Of a stretch of 5,688 nucleotides of DNA, positions 1 to 5,534 are shown piece after piece; within the stretch, counting starts at the first letter, position 1; each line of letters starts with the position of its first letter. The position numbers and the translations under genes are program-made. Location: contig WRJW01000127.1 in assembly GCA_009778375.1 (NCBI GenBank), forward strand, positions 1 to 5,688, written 5' to 3'. The stretch is from Bacteroidota bacterium. Lineage in GTDB: Bacteria; Bacteroidota; Bacteroidia; Bacteroidales; UBA932. The notes under the pieces are model-generated. The model had not been told where the DNA came from. It did no database searches and saw only the letters and a program-made list of their open reading frames with translations.

Positions 1-777
1 GACCTTAAAGCCCAATGGGCCAAAGAGGAGCTTGCACGCATCAACGCCCAAAACGATCTTTCCCAATCCCTGCTCAACTTAGCCCAACTCCTCAACGTAT
101 CCAATGCCGAATCGTTTGACATTTTAGAACCGGAATACCTCTCCTCGATGGACATCGCCCTGATCCAAAATCCCGACGCAGTCTACGAATCGGCTTTGGC
201 CCTTAAGCCCGTCATAAAAGAGGCCGATTTTAGATACCGGAGCAGCGAGGTTGGCATAAAAATGGCCAAATCTTATTTTCTCCCTACGGTCAACTTAGGC
301 TTCTCGTACAACAACGGATTTAATTACCTCTTTGGCAGTGGCGTCAACAATATCAGCCTCTCTTCGCAAATCAGCAACAACCAGCGGGAAGCCATTAGCC
401 TAAACATCAGCATCCCCATCTTTAACCGTTTTCAAACGCGCAACCAGGTGCGCAGCGCCCAATTAAACAGAAATAATCGGGCGCTGGAGTTGGACAACGC
501 CAAAATCAACCTGCAAAAAGAGATCCAGCAGGCTTACCGCAGCGCCTTAGCCGCCCAGGCCAGATATTATGCTACAGAAACGGCTTGTCAATCCAGCTTA
601 GAAGCCTTTAAATATGCCGAGGAGCGCTACCAACTCCAAATGATATCGGCCTATGAATACAGCGAGGCCCAAACCAAACTCTTCTCAAGCCGGTCAGAAC
701 AGGTCCAGGCCAAATACGACTTTTTGTTTCGGGTCAAGATTTTAGACTTTTACAGTGGGGTGGAGATCGCGCTTTAA
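1..777 (+). CDS. TolC-family outer-membrane efflux protein, C-terminal part (5' end outside window)
   Basis: The reading frame is open from base 1, so the gene starts upstream of the window; 258 residues are visible before the TAA at 775-777. Proteins of this family form the trimeric outer-membrane channel of tripartite efflux pumps or type I secretion systems. The visible part fits the second structural repeat: a beta-strand region with the LPTVNLGFSY block (visible residues about 94-103), a second strand pair ending in ISIPIFNRFQTRNQV (about 137-151), then long heptad-like helices rich in Ala, Gln, Glu and Leu (about 152-240). It closes with AKYDFLFRVKILDFYSG, which strongly resembles the end of Bacteroidetes TolC/OprM-like proteins. 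The Met at base 148 is internal, because the residues before it (KAQWAKEELARINAQND, then LLNLAQLLNV) are already good helix sequence of the family. Partner periplasmic adaptor and inner-membrane pump genes are probably upstream, outside the window. The substrate cannot be inferred. Confidence 0.9.
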   Translation, partial: DLKAQWAKEELARINAQNDLSQSLLNLAQLLNVSNAESFDILEPEYLSSMDIALIQNPDAVYESALALKPVIKEADFRYRSSEVGIKMAKSYFLPTVNLGFSYNNGFNYLFGSGVNNISLSSQISNNQREAISLNISIPIFNRFQTRNQVRSAQLNRNNRALELDNAKINLQKEIQQAYRSALAAQARYYATETACQSSLEAFKYAEERYQLQMISAYEYSEAQTKLFSSRSEQVQAKYDFLFRVKILDFYSGVEIAL

Positions 778-1301
778 TACAAAAAATATCCGGCTATTCC
801 CGCAAGGAGAATCAAAACAATCGGACTTATTTTTTTAAAAAAGAGTTGCATAACTAATACAGTACAAAAAATGACGAAACTGATATAATCGGTAAAATTT
901 TGTCGGTTCATGAGCATTACGGCTGCCGCTCCGATCAACCCAATGGCCACCGGTTTAATAAAATCCAACGTTCGCCGCATATAGGGGTTATCTTTGAAAA
1001 TAAAAAAGAAGCGACAAATGGCAAGCATGATGATAAAAGCGGGGATGCACACCGCCACCGTGGCCAATAATGATCCCCAAGCGTTGCCTGCGGCAGTGTA
1101 GCCGATGTAGGTAGCCGTATTAAAGGCAATCGGGCCCGGCGTGGTTTGCGAAATGGCCACAATGTCGGTAAAACCGGCAGCGCTGATCCACTGATGCCGC
1201 TCCACCACTTCAAACTGAATCAGCGAAAGCATGGCATACCCTCCGCCAAAACCCAAAGCGCCAATCTTTAAAAAAGTAACAAAGAGTTGCCAATATATCA
1301 C
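774..1301 (-). CDS. Short-chain chromate transporter (CHR family), second of a pair
   Basis: A 175-residue hydrophobic inner-membrane protein of the CHR (ChrA) family. Family hallmarks are LGFGGGYAM (residues 16-24), SQTTPGPIAFNTATYIGY (51-68) and FIKPVAIGLIGAAA (114-127). Hydrophobic stretches suggest about five or six membrane segments. The length matches one half of a full ChrA (about 400 residues), meaning a single-domain or short-chain CHR protein. Such proteins usually come as adjacent pairs that must act together; in Bacillus subtilis the pair was shown to give chromate resistance. The start is GTG (1301-1299), overlapping the TGA of the upstream CHR gene as GTGA, with a GGAGG nine bases upstream, so translation is probably coupled. 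The stop overlaps the stop of the convergent TolC-like gene. The family assignment is secure; chromate as the natural substrate is only inherited from the family name, and another oxyanion is possible. Confidence 0.92.
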   Translation of the reverse strand: MIYWQLFVTFLKIGALGFGGGYAMLSLIQFEVVERHQWISAAGFTDIVAISQTTPGPIAFNTATYIGYTAAGNAWGSLLATVAVCIPAFIIMLAICRFFFIFKDNPYMRRTLDFIKPVAIGLIGAAAVMLMNRQNFTDYISFVIFCTVLVMQLFFKKISPIVLILLAGIAGYFLY

Positions 1302-1858
1302 TTCTCTTCCCCTCCCGCCGGTTTTAGACTTCTATGCTTCCAAAAGGCTGTACACAAAGCCGTAAGAATTGTTCCCAAAATAATATACACCGGAGAAATA
1401 CCCGCCCGGGCAATCAGCAAAATAACCCCAAGAGGCACCCACACCGTTTTCCACGAAAGTTCAGCAGCGCGACTCATCTTCCACAAGGGCGCCACAATTA
1501 AGGCCACAACCGCCGGACGAATGCCTTTAAAAACCCTCTCTACGCCGGGCTGATCTTTGAAATCTGTAAAAAAGTAGACAATCAACAAAATAGCTGTAAA
1601 TGAGGGTAAAGCTATGCCTAAACCCGCCATAAGACTTCCCATTACCCCTTTGGTCTTGTATCCCACAAAAATAGCCGTATTTAAAGCAATCGGGCCGGGC
1701 GACGATTGGGCTATGGCCAACATTTCGAGAAATTCCGGTTCTTTCAACCATTTCTTTTTGTCTACCACTTCTCTTTGAAAAAGAGGGATCATGGCATATC
1801 CTCCGCCCAAGGTAAAGGCACCGATTTTAAAAAATGACCAAAAGAGCCTAAAATACAT
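1298..1858 (-). CDS. Short-chain chromate transporter (CHR family), first of a pair
   Basis: A 186-residue CHR-family membrane protein, paralogous to the gene that follows it. It carries IGAFTLGGGYAM (residues 12-23), AQSSPGPIALNTAIFVGY (50-67) and FKGIRPAVVALIVAP (110-124), lining up with the same blocks at nearly identical positions in the partner. It has about five or six predicted membrane segments and a basic/acidic C-terminal tail (KHRSLKPAGGEEK). The family transports chromate or sulphate-like anions; the two short proteins are expected to form a heteromeric transporter in the inner membrane, often with opposite topology. The ATG start (1858-1856) follows the hydrolase TAG by two bases and has GGAG seven bases upstream. 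Its TGA overlaps the GTG of the next gene. The two sequences are diverged enough that this is an old pair, not a recent duplication. The substrate in this organism is unknown. Confidence 0.92.
   Translation of the reverse strand: MYFRLFWSFFKIGAFTLGGGYAMIPLFQREVVDKKKWLKEPEFLEMLAIAQSSPGPIALNTAIFVGYKTKGVMGSLMAGLGIALPSFTAILLIVYFFTDFKDQPGVERVFKGIRPAVVALIVAPLWKMSRAAELSWKTVWVPLGVILLIARAGISPVYIILGTILTALCTAFWKHRSLKPAGGEEK
1311..1315 (-). promoter_or_regulatory. Shine-Dalgarno-like site for the second CHR gene
   Basis: On the minus strand GGAGG (inside the purine run GGGAGGGGAAGAGAAG) lies nine bases before the GTG start at 1301. It is embedded in the last codons of the upstream CHR gene (residues AGGEEK). 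It supports GTG as the true start and re-initiation across the GTGA overlap. Caveat: the run also encodes Gly-Gly-Glu-Glu-Lys, so the match may partly reflect codon content, and many Bacteroidetes genes do not rely on this signal. Confidence 0.5.
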
Positions 1859-1860
1859 AA

Positions 1861-2592
1861 CTATACTCCGTTTAGAAAATCCACGATAATGCGGTTGAGT
1901 AGCTCCGGCTGCTTAAACATCCAAAAATGATCGACTCCCGGAATCACCAAACGTTGAGCGCCTGTAATCGCCTGAATGATCTCGTCGTTCTGACGTTGAC
2001 GCACCATATCTTTTTCACCGGTTACTACCAAAGCAGGTACGCGAATCCTCCCTATCTCTTCTAAGGTCAGTTGGGGTTGATGCACCATCAATCCCCATAC
2101 CTCTCTTTGTTTGCGTTTTGATGCCGCAAAAAACGAAGCAACCCACAACCAGGCATACGCCAAACGAATATACACGTAGGGCCTCCATTTCAATCCACGG
2201 GTATTGTAGTTGACGCCCAGCAAAATCATCGACAAGATGCGTTCCGGTTGCAATAAGGCGGCATGCAAGGCCGTAATCGCCCCGTCGCTAAAGCCTATGA
2301 GGTGTGCCTTGTCTATACGCAAATTATCCAATACGGCAAACAGATCGCAGGCAAAAGTATGAAAAGTAAAGGGTTCTGTTCCGCGGGCAGATTGCCCATG
2401 CCCTCTGGTATCAATGGCTACAATTTTGTAATCGTTTGATAAATAATTAATTTGCGGATCAAAGATACGTTTGTCTTCGCCGTTTCCGTGCAAAAAAACT
2501 AAAGTCGCGCCCTCGGCTTGTCCCGATACCTGACTGTGCATCAAGGCGTCTCCCGATGCGCTATTTACCTCACGGTCTATTCCTGTACACAC
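1861..2592 (-). CDS. Alpha/beta hydrolase (serine hydrolase, substrate unknown)
   Basis: A 243-residue alpha/beta-hydrolase-fold protein, complete by length, with no signal peptide, so probably cytoplasmic. Visible landmarks: FLHGNGED (33-40) with the HGNG oxyanion turn; DTRGHGQS (61-68), the usual D-x-R-G-x-G-x-S loop; GFSDG (100-104), the nucleophile elbow with Ser102; TGEKD (191-195) with the likely acid Asp195; and PGVDHF (218-223) with the likely base His222. Residues about 130-180 form a basic, aromatic cap (YVYIRLAYAWLW, ASKRKQREVW). The whole triad is present, so it should be active, but the fold covers esterases, lipases, C-C hydrolases and others and the substrate cannot be read. 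The chosen start is GTG (2592-2590), the first codon start after an in-frame stop, overlapping the upstream gene by 23 bp. It retains the first beta-hairpin SGDALMHSQVSG, which matches the family's G-x-x-L-x-x-x-x-x-G pattern. The alternative ATG at 2541 (226 residues, GGGAG upstream at 2554-2550) would cut this hairpin. Confidence 0.88.
   Translation of the reverse strand: MCTGIDREVNSASGDALMHSQVSGQAEGATLVFLHGNGEDKRIFDPQINYLSNDYKIVAIDTRGHGQSARGTEPFTFHTFACDLFAVLDNLRIDKAHLIGFSDGAITALHAALLQPERILSMILLGVNYNTRGLKWRPYVYIRLAYAWLWVASFFAASKRKQREVWGLMVHQPQLTLEEIGRIRVPALVVTGEKDMVRQRQNDEIIQAITGAQRLVIPGVDHFWMFKQPELLNRIIVDFLNGV
1866..1869 (-). promoter_or_regulatory. Shine-Dalgarno-like site for the first CHR gene
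   Basis: GGAG on the minus strand, seven bases before the ATG at 1858, located in the final codons (Asn-Gly-Val-stop) of the preceding hydrolase gene. The spacing is right for ribosome binding and supports this start codon. Confidence 0.45.
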
Positions 2593-3301
2593 TGTCTATC
2601 CTGGCTTGAATAAATAGTTCCATTTCTCTATCTTCTTCTTCCATATTATAGCGATAATCCCCGCGTTTATCCAACAACATAATGGTATAATCTATGATTG
2701 CATCTATGGTCGGAAAAAGATTCCAAAAACCGAATGAATGAGAACTCATTACAGTATAAAAAGATACAGACTCTCTGTTGCTCATCACCACATCAAAATA
2801 CTTATAGAGATCGGTTTCAAAGGGAAGCGCCTTTACTTTGCGATCCCAATATTCTTTCATAATAACTTCCTGCATCTTGTTAATCCAAAAATAACAATCC
2901 ATCAATCGGATCACCAATTCCTTGTCGGTCATTTTTTGAATCATCTCGGAATTTTGAAGTATTTGCCAGGCGGAAAAGGTCAACTGATTCACACCCAAAA
3001 TGGTTGTTCTGGTTTTATACGCTTCCAGGGTATCTTGGGGAATAGATTTCCAATTACCTTTGAGCTCCAAAACTCTTTGGTACACATAACGGTCCATGCT
3101 TATAAACGTCTCCTGACTCTTGAACCACTCTTTATTGGTCTCCAACTCATTCCGTACCAAAATCAACATCTCTTTGCTCTTTTTCTTCTCTTCGCGTTGC
3201 TGCCATAAAGCATTGCCTCCAAAAGTGAGTACAATACCCAGGATCACCCCCAGCAAATTGGTAAAAAAGCCCGACCATACTTTGGTTTCATTGTTCCTCA
3301 T
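2570..3301 (-). CDS. Uncharacterised protein with one N-terminal membrane segment, DUF6090-like layout
   Basis: I do not recognise a characterised family. The 243-residue product starts with a short polar stretch, then a single hydrophobic segment (about 11-32, with LLGVILGIVLTFGGNALW), then a charged juxtamembrane helix QQREEKKKSKEMLILVRNEL (34-53). This is the layout of the Bacteroidetes DUF6090 group: one membrane helix, a short Asn/Trp motif, a Lys/Glu-rich helix, then a soluble helical domain. Further agreement is LTFSAWQILQNSEMIQKM (107-124), which recalls the group's T-A-Y-E-T-L-K-S-S segment. The rest (125-243) looks helical, with aromatic-rich patches (CYFWINKM; SFGFWNLFP) and an acidic stretch NMEEEDREMELF (219-230). 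No enzyme motif is visible. The domain after the helix could face either side of the membrane; the positive charges just after it suggest that part is cytoplasmic, which would be type III-like topology. ATG at 3301 follows the mannosidase stop by 7 bp, so it is co-transcribed. Hand-counted G+C is about 37%, well below the mannosidase gene. Confidence 0.75.
   Translation of the reverse strand: MRNNETKVWSGFFTNLLGVILGIVLTFGGNALWQQREEKKKSKEMLILVRNELETNKEWFKSQETFISMDRYVYQRVLELKGNWKSIPQDTLEAYKTRTTILGVNQLTFSAWQILQNSEMIQKMTDKELVIRLMDCYFWINKMQEVIMKEYWDRKVKALPFETDLYKYFDVVMSNRESVSFYTVMSSHSFGFWNLFPTIDAIIDYTIMLLDKRGDYRYNMEEEDREMELFIQARIDSVYRNRP
2599..2602 (-). promoter_or_regulatory. Possible ribosome-binding site for the hydrolase GTG start
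   Basis: AGGA on the minus strand lies six bases before the GTG at 2592, inside the coding sequence of the upstream gene. It is weak evidence for the longer hydrolase start. A competing GGGAG (2554-2550) sits eight bases before the shorter ATG at 2541, so the ribosome-site evidence alone does not decide between them. Confidence 0.3.
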
Positions 3302-3308
3302 ACGTTCT

Positions 3309-5525
3309 CTAATTTGTCATGTCAAAGGTAATCGTTGTTCCGCCGGCCAGCAAGCGATGGTCAAAAAACCAATTATTCAGGCGTTTTCCGTTTACGGTAA
3401 CCTGTTGGGCATAACGGTGGGTGCGGCTGTTTTCAGGCGCCGAAACCACTATTTGCCGGCCGTTTTCTAACTGAATGGTCGCTTTTTTAAAGAGCGGAGC
3501 GCCCACCGCGTATTCCAAAGAGGCGGGGCAAACGGGGTAAAAGCCCAATGCAGAAAATACATACCAGGCCGATGTCTGACCATTGTCCTCGTCTCCGCAA
3601 TAGCCGTCCGGAGTGGCCGAATAGAGTCGGTTCATTACCTCCCGCACCCAATATTGCGTTTTTTCAGGAGCGTCGGCATAATCGTACAGGTAAATCATAT
3701 GTTGGGCCGGCTGGTTTCCGTGGGCGTAATTGCCCATATCGGCCACCTGCATCTCTTTGATCTCGTGAATGCAATAGCCGTAGTAACTGTCGTCGTACAG
3801 GGGAGGTGCCAAAAAGACCGAATCAAGCCTTGCCACAAAGGCATCGGGGCCGCCCATCAAGTCGATCAATCCGGGCACATCGTGAAAAACGCTAAATGAA
3901 TAGTGCCAACTGTTCCCTTCTGTAAAGGCATCTCCCCATTTGTAGGGGCTAAAGGGGGATTGAAAAGTCCCGTCCTTGTTGCGTCCGCGCATCAAATTTA
4001 CTTGAGGGTCAAATACATTACGATAGTTTTGAGACCTCTGACTCCATAAATCCACCTCTTCGGCAGGGCGATCCAACCATTTGGCTACCTGTAAAATACA
4101 CCAGTCGTTGTAGGCATACTCCAAAGTGCGGGCAACATTTTCGTTAATCCCCACATCGTAAGGGATATAACCCAAAGCATTGTAATACTCATGCCCTAAT
4201 CGCCCCGTTGAACGAATTTTTGGATGTACATGATTGGTACCATGTACCATGGCAGCATACAAAGAATCAATATGGGCTGTACGGGTCACTCCTTTGACTA
4301 TGGCGTCTGCCACCACAGAGGCAGAGTTGTTCCCGATCATGCAGTTCCGGTGGCCGGGACTGGCCCATTCGGGTAAAAATCCGCTCTCTAAATATGTATG
4401 GAGCAACCCTTCCTGTATCTCGCGGTTTACCGAGGGGTAGACTAAATTCAGCAACGGAAACAAACTCCGAAAGGTGTCCCAAAAACCGGTATCGGTATAG
4501 AGGGGGCCGCTGCATATTTGACCGTTATGGGGACTGTAGTGTACCGTATCTCCCACTGCCGAAACCTCATAGAGTTTACGGGGAAACAATAACGAGCGAT
4601 AGAGGCAGGAGTAAAAGGTACGGTACTGATCGTCTGTGCCGCCTGCTACGCGGATACGTCCCAGCACCTCGTTCCAACGCGCCGCCGCCGCCTCTTTGAT
4701 TCTATCAAACAACCCTTTGCCAAAATGATCTTCGTTTATTTCCAATTCTCTGATATTCTGAAACGCCTGCTCAAAGCTGATGAAAGAAGAGGCAACTTTG
4801 ACTAATAATGGCTCGCCCTCTTGCGTGCTAAAGCCCAAGCCGACTAAGGCATGATTTGCCTGATAACAGGTAGAATCGTAGATCTCTACCGGACGTTCAA
4901 AAACCATTACAAAGTAGTTTTTAAAGTTATCGGGAACCCCTCCGCTGTTGCGCGTAGAATAACCGATGAGCGTTTGCCGGTCGGGCTGCAAGGCTATAAA
5001 AGAACCTCTATCATAAGCATCTACCACCACAAAAGCGCTGTCGCAACGCGGAAAAGTAAAGCGAAAAAGAGCCGCCCGCTCGGTAGGCGTAATTTCGGCG
5101 GTAATATCGTGGTCGGCCAAATAGACGCTGTAATAATAGGGCTTGGCCACCTCTGCCTTGTGCGAGAACCAACTGGCGCGATCCTCTTCTAAACATTTAC
5201 CTCCGCCCGTTACGGGCATCAAAGAGAAGGCGCCGTAGTCGTTAATCCAAGGGCTGGGTTGATGGGTCTGTTTAAAACCTCGAATCTTTTTGTCGGTATA
5301 GGTATAGGCCCAACCGTTGCCCATTTTACCCGTCTGGGGAGTCCAAAAGTGCATTCCCCAGGGCAAGGCTACCGCCGGATAAGTATTTCCGGCAGAAAAA
5401 GAGAAGTCCGACAGGGTACCCATTAGGGGGTTGACATAATCAACCGGAGCCATAACATCTGTATACGTCGCTGTACGGCAAGCAGTGACCATAAAAAATA
5501 AGAGGAGGCGTAAGACGTTTTTCAT
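3309..5525 (-). CDS. GH92 family alpha-mannosidase lipoprotein (probably alpha-1,2)
   Basis: A 738-residue glycoside hydrolase family 92 enzyme, a calcium-dependent exo-alpha-mannosidase that inverts the anomeric centre. Length is normal for the family. Residues 1-16 form a lipoprotein signal (LLLFFMVTAC) with lipidation expected at Cys16. An N-terminal beta-sandwich domain follows (about 27-260, with DYVNPLMGT, FSAGNTYPAVALPWGM and GFKQTHQPSPWINDYG), then a linker helix and an (alpha/alpha)6 catalytic domain (about 295-680). Hallmarks there: DTGFWDTFRSLFPLL (345-359), FTEGNSW (534-540) with the likely acid Glu536, MGNYAHGNQPAQHM (597-610), and GDEDNGQTSAWYVFSALGFYPV (644-665) with likely bases Asp645 and Asp647. 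These sit three residues after the catalytic residues I recall for Bacteroides BT3990 (Glu533, Asp642, Asp644). Trp93 and His587-Glu588 appear to match its plus-one subsite residues, favouring alpha-1,2 linkages. The acid is Glu rather than Gln, unlike mannose-1-phosphate-cleaving members. ATG at 5525 lies 9 bp after the permease stop. Confidence 0.95.
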   Translation of the reverse strand: MKNVLRLLLFFMVTACRTATYTDVMAPVDYVNPLMGTLSDFSFSAGNTYPAVALPWGMHFWTPQTGKMGNGWAYTYTDKKIRGFKQTHQPSPWINDYGAFSLMPVTGGGKCLEEDRASWFSHKAEVAKPYYYSVYLADHDITAEITPTERAALFRFTFPRCDSAFVVVDAYDRGSFIALQPDRQTLIGYSTRNSGGVPDNFKNYFVMVFERPVEIYDSTCYQANHALVGLGFSTQEGEPLLVKVASSFISFEQAFQNIRELEINEDHFGKGLFDRIKEAAAARWNEVLGRIRVAGGTDDQYRTFYSCLYRSLLFPRKLYEVSAVGDTVHYSPHNGQICSGPLYTDTGFWDTFRSLFPLLNLVYPSVNREIQEGLLHTYLESGFLPEWASPGHRNCMIGNNSASVVADAIVKGVTRTAHIDSLYAAMVHGTNHVHPKIRSTGRLGHEYYNALGYIPYDVGINENVARTLEYAYNDWCILQVAKWLDRPAEEVDLWSQRSQNYRNVFDPQVNLMRGRNKDGTFQSPFSPYKWGDAFTEGNSWHYSFSVFHDVPGLIDLMGGPDAFVARLDSVFLAPPLYDDSYYGYCIHEIKEMQVADMGNYAHGNQPAQHMIYLYDYADAPEKTQYWVREVMNRLYSATPDGYCGDEDNGQTSAWYVFSALGFYPVCPASLEYAVGAPLFKKATIQLENGRQIVVSAPENSRTHRYAQQVTVNGKRLNNWFFDHRLLAGGTTITFDMTN

Positions 5526-5534
5526 ATTTCTTTT

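Noticed and set aside
915..930. CGGCTGCCG near-palindrome as a possible terminator for the TolC-like gene
   Set aside because: The stem is short, there is no following T run in the right direction, and it lies inside the CHR coding sequence about 140 bases past the stop.
1287..1553. 88-residue plus-strand frame over the CHR genes
   Set aside because: It is antisense to strongly conserved CHR motifs and has no recognisable content.
774..1858. Two CHR halves as a single chrA gene broken by a frameshift
   Set aside because: Each half has its own start, its own full set of N-terminal family motifs and a normal short-chain length, so they are a genuine pair and not one disrupted gene.
2738..3208. 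156-residue open frame on the plus strand, antisense to the membrane-anchored protein
   Set aside because: It has no family resemblance, odd His/Phe/Leu-rich composition typical of a shadow frame, and lies entirely over a frame with a credible membrane protein, start and operon spacing.
3120..3470. 116-residue plus-strand open frame across the junction of the mannosidase and the membrane-anchored protein
   Set aside because: It is antisense to two well-supported coding ends and its translation resembles nothing; no promoter or ribosome site stands out.
4236..4252. Short repeat and near-palindrome GGTACCATGTACCATGG
   Set aside because: It encodes Met-Val-His-Gly-Thr in the mannosidase; a tandem TACCATG of this size can arise by chance and has no second copy that I noticed in the window.
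4394..4699. 101-residue plus-strand and 82-residue minus-strand (4515-4267) frames inside the mannosidase gene
   Set aside because: Arg/Pro-rich translations typical of shadow frames; the GH92 frame is continuous and motif-bearing throughout this stretch.
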